Position numbers and translations under genes: made by a program
Notes under the pieces: model-generated
Database searches by the model: none
Told to the model about the DNA's origin: nothing
Seen by the model: only the letters and a program-made list of their open reading frames with translations
Shown here: piece after piece, positions 1 to 6,438 of the stretch
Layout: each line of letters starts with the position of its first letter
How positions within the stretch are numbered: the stretch's first letter is position 1
NCBI GenBank assembly: GCA_964450345.1
Contig: CAYVEL010000019.1
Coordinates: 1-11,658, forward strand
Direction of reading: 5' to 3'
Length of the DNA: 11,658 nt
From: JAPLZH01 sp964450345
GTDB lineage: Bacteria > Patescibacteriota > Minisyncoccia > Phycocordibacterales > PALSA-1337

Positions 1-249
1 CCCTTATCTGTCTGGAGAGAAAAAGGATGGATTTATAAAGATGATCCTAGGGGTTGGTTCGAGTGGTATTCCAGATATTACATGGGTCGTAGAATTCCAG
101 GAGAAGATGAACGTCAAATAAAAAGATGGCGTGCAATAGCTAGACATATAGTTCAGATTAAAAATAATTGCAGGGTAGGAGATTCGTCTTGTAGAAAAAG
201 ACAAAGACAAGCCGTATTACACTGGGCTTACGATTCTAGAAAAATTTAA
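1..249 (+). CDS. Partial Trp/Arg-rich conserved protein of unknown function (C-terminal 82 residues)
   Basis: The frame is open from base 1 and stops at TAA 247-249, so only the C-terminal end is present. The 82 visible residues are very rich in Trp, Arg and Tyr, with clusters such as GWFEWYSRYYMGRRI and DERQIKRWRAIARHIVQIK, a Cys pair (NNCRVGDSSC) and the tail RQRQAVLHWAYDSRK. From memory, unverified, this resembles short conserved proteins scattered among CPR bacteria, fungi and large DNA viruses, with a pattern of aromatic residues followed by a basic helix. The basic and aromatic make-up would suit nucleic acid binding, but no function is known to me. It ends 9 bp before the convergent gene at 259-1272. 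Confidence 0.75.
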   Translation, partial: PLSVWREKGWIYKDDPRGWFEWYSRYYMGRRIPGEDERQIKRWRAIARHIVQIKNNCRVGDSSCRKRQRQAVLHWAYDSRKI

Positions 250-258
250 AAAATTTAT

Positions 259-1272
259 TTAGTTTGTTTTGTAATGACTATCTATCTTTTCGAATACGAA
301 TCCTGATATTTGAGATACGGTATCTATAAGTTTTTTCTGGTCTTTACCACTAGTCATTATACATAGCATATAAGGATGTTTAGGATAATATACTATTCCA
401 CAATCATGAATTTGGGTGCTATTTTCATCTATTTGTCTTTCACCGAATTTATCTGCTACTGGGATTGATTGTGGAATTTTACTTCTAATTCCTTCTTTAA
501 AGTGACTCTCTGAAAGTATTCTTAGTGCTTTTTCTGAACTGTCTTGTGATAGGTACGAAGAATTAAATAACACTCTAAAGAATCTGCTATATTCTTTAAC
601 TGTTATTGAATATGTAGGGTCTTCCACAACATTTTCATCCACTCCTAGTTGTTTGTATAATTTTTTATATTCTTCAACAGATATTAGAGGCCAAAGTAAT
701 GATAGAGCTTGGTTATCTGAATAATCAATCATTTGATTAATCAATTCTTCCACGGTGTATGTCTTTCCTATTACTAGTTGTTTTTCTGGTGGAATAGTCT
801 GAACGAATCCAAGATTTTTTTCTGCATCAAAAGTTACTTTTTTATTTAGGATAGATGAATCTAATTCTGCTTTTTTAAAGTAACTTATCATTACAGGTAC
901 TTTTAATAGGCTGGCAGGCATAAACTTGTTTTCGGTATTTATTTCTATAATAGGACCGTTGTTCATGTCTCTAAAATATACACTTGTATTTATAGAGCCA
1001 TTCATCCCTGATATTTTGTCTACGAATTTTCTTAAATCGCCGTTGAAATAAACTTTTTCAGAGTTAATTGTACCGTCTGCTATTTCACATTCTAGTAGTG
1101 GGTTTGTGAATTTTCCTGAGCCGAGTCTTATTTGTTCAGAATCATTATCTATATCAATATTTGGTGATGAATATATCTTTTGACCAATTCCGAGGCCAAA
1201 AATAAAGAAAACAACAAAGAGTATTGTTCCCGTTGGCCATAGTTTTAATCTAAGGCTTACTAAGTTTTTCAT
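259..1272 (-). CDS. Membrane-anchored class A beta-lactamase-like serine hydrolase
   Basis: A 337-aa protein with an N-terminal membrane anchor (about residues 14-30) and an extracytoplasmic serine-hydrolase domain of the penicillin-binding/class A beta-lactamase fold. The three fold motifs are visible: S121-L-L-K124 (nucleophile and base), S185-D-N187, and K275-F-G277 in the place of the usual KTG. The omega-loop Glu of true class A beta-lactamases (ExxLN) is not recognisable between residues 207 and 232, so a peptidoglycan carboxypeptidase, transpeptidase or esterase role is more likely than antibiotic hydrolysis. It is divergent from the carboxypeptidase gene at 1345. The ATG at 1272 has no Shine-Dalgarno site; a TATTAT box (minus strand, 1286-1281) lies 8 nt upstream, suggesting a leaderless mRNA. 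Confidence 0.85.
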   Translation of the reverse strand: MKNLVSLRLKLWPTGTILFVVFFIFGLGIGQKIYSSPNIDIDNDSEQIRLGSGKFTNPLLECEIADGTINSEKVYFNGDLRKFVDKISGMNGSINTSVYFRDMNNGPIIEINTENKFMPASLLKVPVMISYFKKAELDSSILNKKVTFDAEKNLGFVQTIPPEKQLVIGKTYTVEELINQMIDYSDNQALSLLWPLISVEEYKKLYKQLGVDENVVEDPTYSITVKEYSRFFRVLFNSSYLSQDSSEKALRILSESHFKEGIRSKIPQSIPVADKFGERQIDENSTQIHDCGIVYYPKHPYMLCIMTSGKDQKKLIDTVSQISGFVFEKIDSHYKTN

Positions 1273-1280
1273 GTGACTAA

Positions 1281-1309
1281 ATAATAACTTATTTTAGAAA
1301 AAATGCCAC
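1281..1309 (-). promoter_or_regulatory. Candidate promoter of the beta-lactamase-like gene
   Basis: Read on the minus strand there is a -35-like GTGGCA (1309-1304), a 17-bp spacer and a TATTAT -10 box (1286-1281, 5 of 6 to consensus). Transcription would begin within about 2 nt of the ATG at 1272. The -35 match is only moderate. Confidence 0.4.
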
Positions 1310-1329
1310 AGTGTTTAATAGTATTTTCT

Positions 1330-1338
1330 TGGTATAAT
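1330..1338 (+). promoter_or_regulatory. Extended -10 promoter of the carboxypeptidase gene; decides the start
   Basis: TGGTATAAT (TG at 1330-1331, TATAAT at 1333-1338) is a consensus extended -10 element. The transcript should start about 7 nt downstream, at or next to the ATG at 1345. This excludes the longer in-frame ATG at 1303, which lies upstream of the promoter, and predicts a leaderless mRNA. Confidence 0.7.
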
Positions 1339-1344
1339 ATTCGT

Positions 1345-2549
1345 ATGAAGAAAGTTGTGCATACTATTTCGTGGACCGTATGGATATCTGTTCTAGCTAT
1401 GAGTCTAGGATATTTTTTTGTTTTTTTAGATGGTAAAGCACGTTCAGCGGTATCTAGCTCTGTTAATTTTAATAAAGATACTCTTGCTAAGATTGCAGAA
1501 GATAATGAAAAGCTTGTCACAGGTAAAAATGAAGTAACTATAGAAGAGAATGAAGATGATCTAAATAAGATTATAAGTGAGATAAAGAATGTTATTTCGA
1601 CTTCTACTAAAGAGTCTAATAGTTTAATAGACCAAGCCACTAAAGCACTCCCACAAAGTTTTGATAGTAAGATTTATGCTAAATCTTATTTAGCGGGAGA
1701 TGTTGATACTGGTGAAGTTTTGGTTTCTAAAAATAGGGCCTATCAGTATCCAATAGCTTCTATTTCTAAATTAATTACTGCTATAGTAGCTAAAGAGAAT
1801 ATCAAAGATAATGATTCTATTTTAATTACACAGTCTGCCATAAATACAGAAGGAACTTCTGGATACTTAAAGAGAGGAGAAAGGGTTTTAGCTTCAGATT
1901 TGTACTATCCATTACTATTATCTTCATCTAATGACGCCGCGGAAGCTTTTGCTGAAAATTACGGAAGAGCGGAATTTATTAAGTTAATGAATAAGAAGGC
2001 TTTTGATATTGGTTTGTGGCATACTTCTTTCGCAGATCCTTCTGGTCTTTCTCCTAAAAATGTATCTACAGTAGATGACTTATTTGATTTAATAAAATGG
2101 CTTGAGAAATATCATCCGGAGATTCTGGATATAACTAAAGAGTTAACTAAGAAGACTAAGACACATACTTGGACAAATTCAAATAGATTCCTTAATATAG
2201 CCTCATTCCAAGGTGGAAAGAACGGCTTTACTGATGAAGCTAATAGAACAGCCACTGTCATATTTGAACTTAAGGACTTATATGGTAATAAGAGAAGGAT
2301 AAATATAGCGCTTTTATACAGTCCTAATCGTAATAGGGATGTGGCTTATATTTTAGAGTATTTAAANNNNNNNNNNNNNNNNNNNNNNNNNNNNNNNNNN
2401 NNNNNNNNNNNNNNNNNNNNNNNNNNNNNNNNNNNNNNNNNNNNNNNNNNNNNNNNNNNNNNNNNNTTTTATACAGTCCTAATCGTAATAGGGATGTGGC
2501 TTATATTTTAGAGTATTTAAAGCAGTATTACGGACTTACTCAGAAATAA
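1345..2549 (+). CDS. D-alanyl-D-alanine carboxypeptidase (peptidase S11), split by a spurious assembly gap
   Basis: S11-type D,D-carboxypeptidase that trims stem peptides of peptidoglycan outside the membrane. Counting from the ATG at 1345: membrane anchor near residues 8-29, a polar linker to about 110, then the catalytic domain with S139-I-S-K142 (nucleophile motif), S194-S-N196, and K292-N-G294 replacing KTG, followed by FTDEA as in S11 enzymes. The coding sequence is interrupted by 100 N (2367-2466) flanked by an exact 55-bp repeat. Removing the N run and one repeat copy joins 1345-2366 to 2522-2549 in a single frame of 349 residues ending in YYGLTQK and TAA 2547-2549. Without this the frame shifts (155 extra bases). 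The next gene begins one base after the stop. Confidence 0.88.
2312..2366 (+). repeat. 55-bp direct repeat, left copy, at the assembly gap
   Basis: Identical base for base to 2467-2521. It ends exactly where the N run begins, as expected for overlapping contig ends that a scaffolder failed to merge. Confidence 0.97.
2367..2466. other. 100-N scaffold gap (probably no missing sequence)
   Basis: Exactly 100 N, the usual placeholder for a gap of unknown size. The flanking 55-bp identity shows that the two contigs overlap, so the real distance is most likely negative (overlap of 55 bp) and no sequence is missing. Confidence 0.95.
2467..2521 (+). repeat. 55-bp direct repeat, right copy, at the assembly gap
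   Basis: Exact duplicate of 2312-2366, starting at the first base after the N run. Collapsing the two copies restores the carboxypeptidase reading frame. Confidence 0.97.
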
Positions 2550-2550
2550 G

Positions 2551-3621
2551 ATGGATAAAGATTTAATAAAGAAAAATAAAAACAAGATAAAGAATTTTTG
2601 GCTTGATCTACCTAAGCCTATTATTGCTTTGGCACCAATGGCTGATGTTACAGATGAGCCTTTTAGAAAAATAATTGCTAAATACAGTAAGATGGGAAAA
2701 AAGGTCGGAAAGATAAATGGGGAGAAAGTCTTCGGTGGGCCTTCTGTATTTTGGACCGAATTCGTATCTGCTGACGGTCTAGCTTCACGTGGCCGTGAGA
2801 AGTTAATGAATATTTTAGATTATTCTAGAAGTGAGAGACCGATAGTTGCTCAGATTTTTAGTTCTAATCCAGAGAATATTGCTAAAGCTGTTGAGCTTGT
2901 CGAGAAACTCGGTTTCGCTGGGGTGGATATTAACATGGGTTGTCCTGATAAGAGTATAGAGAAGCAGGGTGCTGGAGCTGCGCATATTAAGAATCAGGAT
3001 AGAGCTATAGAGGTAATTCGTTCTGCTAAGGGTGCTGCTAAGAAAATTCCAGTATCTGTTAAGACGCGTATTGGATATAATTCTCCTGATTTTGGATGGA
3101 TTGAAAAAGTATTAAATGAGAAAGTAGCTGTGCTTACCATTCATGCTCGTACTAGAAAAGAAATGTCGCTTGTTCCTGCTAATTGGGAATATGTTAAGAA
3201 AGTGGTGGAGATGAGAAATAGAATTTCTCCAGAGACTTTAATCTTAGGTAATGGTGATGTTAGAAACTTAACTGAAGCTAAAGCTCGAGTACTCGAGACT
3301 GGCGCCGATGGGGTAATGATAGGTAGAGGAATTTTCGGAAATCCGTGGTTATTTAATCCAATGAATCCTGAAGTTACTGTTAGAGAAAAGTTAGAGGTTC
3401 TCGCAGAACATTCTAAATACTTTGAGAAAAAACTAAAAGATATTAAGAGTTTTGCTGTTATGAAAAAGCATTTCAAGGCATATGTTTCTGGCTGGAATGG
3501 TGCTAAGGAATTAAGGATAAAACTGATGGAACAAGATGATTCTAAGGGGGTAAGTGCAGTTATAAAAGACTATTTAAAGAATACCGAGAAAAGCATTCTC
3601 GATTCTGTTATACTAAATTAA
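2551..3621 (+). CDS. dus: tRNA-dihydrouridine synthase
   Basis: FMN-dependent reductase that converts uridine to dihydrouridine in the tRNA D-loop, in the cytoplasm. The TIM-barrel signature runs in order: ALAPMADVTDEPFRK (25-40), QIFSSNPE (101-108), DINMGCPDKSIEKQGAGAA (126-144) with the catalytic Cys at 131, the flavin-contacting SVKTRIG (169-175), TIHARTR (196-202), ILGNGDV (231-237) and the phosphate-binding GADGVMIGRGIFGNPW (251-266). At 356 aa it is slightly longer than typical Dus. A lysine/glycine-rich stretch of about 20 residues (46-66) separates the first strand from VFWTEFVSADGL. Which Dus subfamily it belongs to cannot be told here. It starts one base after the carboxypeptidase stop and shares TAATG with dnaX, so translation of the three is probably coupled. 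Confidence 0.93.
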   Translation: MDKDLIKKNKNKIKNFWLDLPKPIIALAPMADVTDEPFRKIIAKYSKMGKKVGKINGEKVFGGPSVFWTEFVSADGLASRGREKLMNILDYSRSERPIVAQIFSSNPENIAKAVELVEKLGFAGVDINMGCPDKSIEKQGAGAAHIKNQDRAIEVIRSAKGAAKKIPVSVKTRIGYNSPDFGWIEKVLNEKVAVLTIHARTRKEMSLVPANWEYVKKVVEMRNRISPETLILGNGDVRNLTEAKARVLETGADGVMIGRGIFGNPWLFNPMNPEVTVREKLEVLAEHSKYFEKKLKDIKSFAVMKKHFKAYVSGWNGAKELRIKLMEQDDSKGVSAVIKDYLKNTEKSILDSVILN

Positions 3622-4643
3622 TGAATGAAACTGTTTTATATAGAAAATATCGCCCAAGTACCTGGAAAGAAGTTCTAGATCAGGAACATATCGTTAAAGT
3701 TCTAGAGGGTTCTATTAAGCTAGATAGAGTATCTCACGCATATTTATTCGCAGGAGGTCGTGGTACTGGTAAGACTAGCTTAGCTAGATTGTTCGCAAGA
3801 GAGCTCGGAACCGCTGACGAGGATATATATGAAATGGATGCCGCTTCTAATAGAGGAGTAGATGATATTCGTGAAGTTAGAGATTCTGTAATGGTTTCTC
3901 CATTTAAATCTAAGTACAAGGTATACATTATAGATGAGGTTCATATGCTAACTGATGTGGCTTTTAATGCTCTTCTTAAGACTCTAGAAGAACCACCTAA
4001 ACATGTTATCTTCATATTAGCTACTACTGAACCTGAAGCTCTGCCAGATACTATTGTTTCTAGATGTCAGGTATTTAATCTAAAGAAGCCTTCTAGAGAA
4101 GCTCTTAGATTACTTGTGGAAAGTATTTCTAAAAAAGAAGGTTTTGTTATTGAGACTGGTGTATCTGAACTTATCGCTGGACTAGGGGATGGTTCTTTTA
4201 GAGATACTCTAAGCTTCTTACAGAAAACATTAAGTTTCTCTAAAGATAAAAAAATTTCACTTAAAGAAGTTGAAGAAGTTTCTGGTGCTCCTAGGGCAGA
4301 AATTATAAGAAAATTTATTAAATCTTTATCATTAAAAGATAAAGAGTCTGCTTTAGAGATTGTTAATAGTTTTGAAAATGGAGGTCAGGATTCAGGATTG
4401 TTTATTGATCAGGTTTTAGATAGAGCTCGTGATATTCTGCTTTGTTTAAATAGCTCTAAGGCGAAAGAGACTCTAAAAGAAAAATTATCTAAAGAAGATT
4501 TTGATTTAGTCTCAAATTCAGGAATGGAGAATAAAGATGTGATTAGATTAATAACAGAATTTATCGGTTTGAAAGAAAAAATTAAGAGAAATTCACGACC
4601 ATTTACACAAATAGAATTGTCTGTTATTTCGATTTTAATTTGA
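3621..4643 (+). CDS. dnaX: DNA polymerase III clamp-loader subunit DnaX, short form lacking the zinc module
   Basis: AAA+ ATPase of the replication clamp loader. After the typical N-terminus (VLYRKYRPSTWKEVLDQEHI) come Walker A GGRGTGKT (45-52), DAASNRGVDDIR (73-84), Walker B with VYIIDEVHML (101-110), sensor 1 FILATTEPEALP (131-142) and the arginine-finger motif SRC (147-149). The four-cysteine zinc module normally between Walker A and DAAS is absent; the segment is about 20 residues shorter than in E. coli DnaX. The protein is 340 aa and ends after domain III, so it is gamma-like with no tau extension for contacts to DnaB and polymerase. The ATG overlaps the dus stop in TAATG. The stop is TGA at 4641-4643, backed up by TAA two codons later. 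Confidence 0.93.
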   Translation: MNETVLYRKYRPSTWKEVLDQEHIVKVLEGSIKLDRVSHAYLFAGGRGTGKTSLARLFARELGTADEDIYEMDAASNRGVDDIREVRDSVMVSPFKSKYKVYIIDEVHMLTDVAFNALLKTLEEPPKHVIFILATTEPEALPDTIVSRCQVFNLKKPSREALRLLVESISKKEGFVIETGVSELIAGLGDGSFRDTLSFLQKTLSFSKDKKISLKEVEEVSGAPRAEIIRKFIKSLSLKDKESALEIVNSFENGGQDSGLFIDQVLDRARDILLCLNSSKAKETLKEKLSKEDFDLVSNSGMENKDVIRLITEFIGLKEKIKRNSRPFTQIELSVISILI

Positions 4644-4701
4644 AAATAAAAGGTGGTTTTAGGTGTAATAAATATATGTGGATTATATGACTGTTATGCC
4701 T

Positions 4702-4707
4702 TATAAT
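4702..4707 (+). promoter_or_regulatory. Possible -10 box in front of the flavin redox cassette
   Basis: A perfect TATAAT sits in the 108-bp space after dnaX. The -35 position (TGGATT near 4679) is poor. Transcription from here would give a leader of about 38 nt rich in A and T, without a Shine-Dalgarno site, before the ATG at 4752. A second promoter closer to the gene is possible. Confidence 0.35.
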
Positions 4708-4751
4708 TTACTGTGTAAAGTAATTAAAAATAAAATTTAAGTTAAAAAATA

Positions 4752-5387
4752 ATGAAGAATCCTAGCATTTTAAATAAGATATTAGCAGGCGCAGTATTAG
4801 TATTAGTACTCGCTCTTATTACCATGGGTATAATATCTTCTAAGAAAACTAATGAAGTCGCGAAAGAAGAGGGTGCTTTAACTGAACCAAATAATGGTGG
4901 CAATTCAGACGTGGCTTCAAATGTTAACACAGAGGTAAATACTCCAGTGTCGAGTCCAGTTTCAAGTCCTAAGTCTACTCCAGTGGCTCCTATCAATACT
5001 CCAGTAAAGACAACTCCAAAGGCTACTGTTACACCTATACATAGCCCTGTTGTTGTTTCGACTCCTACACCTGTAGTATCCCAAACATATAAGTATAAAG
5101 ATGGTACATATTCTGTAACTTCTTCTTATTGGACACCAGCAGGAAATCAGGATATAGCAGTAAGAGTTACACTTAAGAATGATGTTGTTACTGATACTTC
5201 TATTACAGATAAGACAGATGACAATGAGTCTTCAAGATATGTAAGTAGATTTACTAATTCATATTCTCAGTATGTAATAGGTAAGAGTATTGCTGGTCTA
5301 TCTATTAGTAAGGTAGCTGGTGCGTCTCTAACTACAAAGGGATTTAATGATGCCCTAAAGACAATTCGTACAGAAGCTACTATTTAG
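4752..5387 (+). CDS. Membrane-anchored FMN-binding-domain protein with Pro/Thr/Ser stalk
   Basis: A 211-aa protein in three parts: an N-terminal membrane segment (about 10-29), a low-complexity stalk rich in Pro, Thr, Ser and Val (about 60-110) typical of extracellular spacers, and a C-terminal domain (113-211) that looks like an FMN-binding (NqrC/RnfG/PplA-type) domain. The hallmarks are the start YKDGTYSVTSSYW, a VRVTLKNDVVTDTSI strand pair, and KVAGASLTTKGFNDAL near the end. In this fold the FMN is attached by ApbE through phosphoester linkage to the Thr/Ser of an SGA(T/S) motif; here the aligned residue is S192 in A189-G-A-S192. The acidic residue and Ser/Thr usually found upstream are not conserved, so flavinylation is likely but unproven. 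The next gene being apbE strongly supports it. Confidence 0.75.
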   Translation: MKNPSILNKILAGAVLVLVLALITMGIISSKKTNEVAKEEGALTEPNNGGNSDVASNVNTEVNTPVSSPVSSPKSTPVAPINTPVKTTPKATVTPIHSPVVVSTPTPVVSQTYKYKDGTYSVTSSYWTPAGNQDIAVRVTLKNDVVTDTSITDKTDDNESSRYVSRFTNSYSQYVIGKSIAGLSISKVAGASLTTKGFNDALKTIRTEATI

Positions 5388-5397
5388 TCAGGACTGC

Positions 5398-5444
5398 TAC
5401 AGAGTTTTAAATTTAATCTAAATCTGATTTAAAGCGATTCTGTA
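5398..5444 (+). other. Interrupted stem-loop between the FMN-protein gene and apbE
   Basis: TACAGA (5398-5403) pairs with TCTGTA (5439-5444), and TTTAAAT (5406-5412) with ATTTAAA (5427-5433), separated by a small asymmetric internal loop and a 14-nt apical loop. No U-run follows, so it is not a classic terminator. It could tune the ratio of the two mRNAs by pausing or by protecting a processed end. Confidence 0.4.
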
Positions 5445-5462
5445 TTTAATAATCAATTTCCA

Positions 5463-6380
5463 ATGAATAAAAAATTAACTTTTGAAGCGATTGGTACTCA
5501 TTGGGAAATTGATTTGGTCTTTAGCTCGCCTGAAATTGCAGAGCAAAAATTTTCTATTATTTCAGAAAAGATTAAGAGTAGAATTGCTGAATTTGATAAA
5601 GTCTATTCTAGATTCAGGAAAGATTCTCTAGTGGCGGATATTAATAAGAAAGCGGGAATTTATTCTTTTCCAGAAGACTCGAAAAGGCTTTTTGAGAATT
5701 ATCGTGATATTTATGAAGCGACTAATGGTCTAGTAACTCCGCTTATCGGAGCGCTCCTTAATGCTACTGGTTATGACGACGAATATTCTTTTAAGGAGAA
5801 GTTCTCAAGTAAAACTGAATTAATTGAGAAGATAAAGATTCCTAAGTGGAAGGAAATAATTCAGTTTAATTATCCTAATCTAATAGTAGATAAACCTGTG
5901 CTTCTAGATTTCGGTGCTGGTGGTAAGGGTTATATTATTGATCTAGTAGGAGAGCTTCTAGAGAAAGAAGGAATCAAGAATTATACAATAGATGCTGGTG
6001 GAGATATTCGTTTTAGAGGTGGAGAAAATAATGAAAAAAACAAATTAAAAATCGGCCTAGAAAATCCTAATAACTTTAGTGAAGTAATCGGATACGCGGA
6101 GATAACAGATGAGAGCTTATGCGCTTCTGCCTCTAGTCGTAGAAAGTGGGGAGAGTATAATCATGTTCTTAATCCAGAAACTTTAGAATCGGAAAAAGAA
6201 GTTATAGCTACATGGGTTATAGCATCTAATACTATTCAGGCTGATTTATTGGCCACTGCACTTTTCTTCATACCTGCGGATAAATTATTAAAGAGGTATA
6301 ATTTTAAGCATGTAGTACTTCATTCTGATGGTAGAGCAGAAATATCTAGTGATTTTCCCGGGGAAGTATTTAAAAAGTAA
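5463..6380 (+). CDS. apbE: FAD:protein FMN transferase (ApbE family) without signal peptide
   Basis: Transfers FMN from FAD to a Thr/Ser of a target protein; the natural target is the FMN-domain protein encoded just upstream. Family signatures are present: AIGTHWEI (9-16), YSRFRKDSLVADINKKAG (48-65), DFGAGGKGYIID (149-160), DAGGDIRFRG (177-186), H234-V-L-N237-P238 where the family usually has HxxDP, and the metal-site ADLLATALF (260-268) with D261 and T265. Length (305 aa) is normal. There is no signal peptide or lipobox, and an in-frame TAA about 10 codons upstream of the ATG leaves no room for one, so the enzyme should be cytoplasmic, unlike most bacterial ApbE proteins that act on exported flavoproteins. 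Confidence 0.92.
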   Translation: MNKKLTFEAIGTHWEIDLVFSSPEIAEQKFSIISEKIKSRIAEFDKVYSRFRKDSLVADINKKAGIYSFPEDSKRLFENYRDIYEATNGLVTPLIGALLNATGYDDEYSFKEKFSSKTELIEKIKIPKWKEIIQFNYPNLIVDKPVLLDFGAGGKGYIIDLVGELLEKEGIKNYTIDAGGDIRFRGGENNEKNKLKIGLENPNNFSEVIGYAEITDESLCASASSRRKWGEYNHVLNPETLESEKEVIATWVIASNTIQADLLATALFFIPADKLLKRYNFKHVVLHSDGRAEISSDFPGEVFKK

Positions 6381-6401
6381 TTAGCGGTAAATTAATAATA
6401 A

Positions 6402-6430
6402 TTGTTTGGTTTCTAAAGGAAAATTATAAT
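6402..6430 (+). promoter_or_regulatory. Candidate leaderless promoter of the membrane oxidoreductase gene
   Basis: TTGTTT (6402-6407), a 17-bp spacer and a perfect TATAAT (6425-6430) end 8 nt before the ATG at 6439, which would put the mRNA start within 2 nt of the start codon. An AAAGGA at 6415-6420 is 18 nt from the ATG, too far for a normal ribosome binding site. Confidence 0.5.
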
Positions 6431-6438
6431 TAAAAAAT

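Noticed and set aside
259..1272. Antibiotic-resistance beta-lactamase
   Set aside because: The SxxK and SDN motifs fit the fold, but the catalytic ExxLN Glu of class A enzymes is not recognisable and KTG is KFG; a cell-wall role is more likely.
1303..1344. Longer N-terminus of the carboxypeptidase starting at ATG 1303
   Set aside because: The extended -10 promoter TGGTATAAT lies inside this stretch and the transcript should begin near 1345; the extra 14 residues also precede the basic start of a normal membrane anchor.
2312..2521. Biological tandem duplication or mobile-element footprint around the gap
   Set aside because: The repeat copies end exactly at the N run and collapsing them restores the frame, which is what unmerged overlapping contigs produce.
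4641..4649. Alternative genetic code with TGA as glycine (dnaX ends TGA AAA TAA)
   Set aside because: No other gene in the window contains an in-frame TGA, which would be expected if TGA were a sense codon.
4742..4996. Open frame antisense to the FMN-domain protein gene
   Set aside because: It mirrors the low-complexity coding sequence, lacks start signals and has no recognisable domain; the same holds for the antisense frames opposite the carboxypeptidase, dus, dnaX and membrane oxidoreductase genes.
4935..5075. Repetitive DNA suggesting a CRISPR array or VNTR
   Set aside because: The similarity among ACTCCAGT-like units follows from repeated Thr-Pro-Val codons in the protein stalk; there are no regular spacers.
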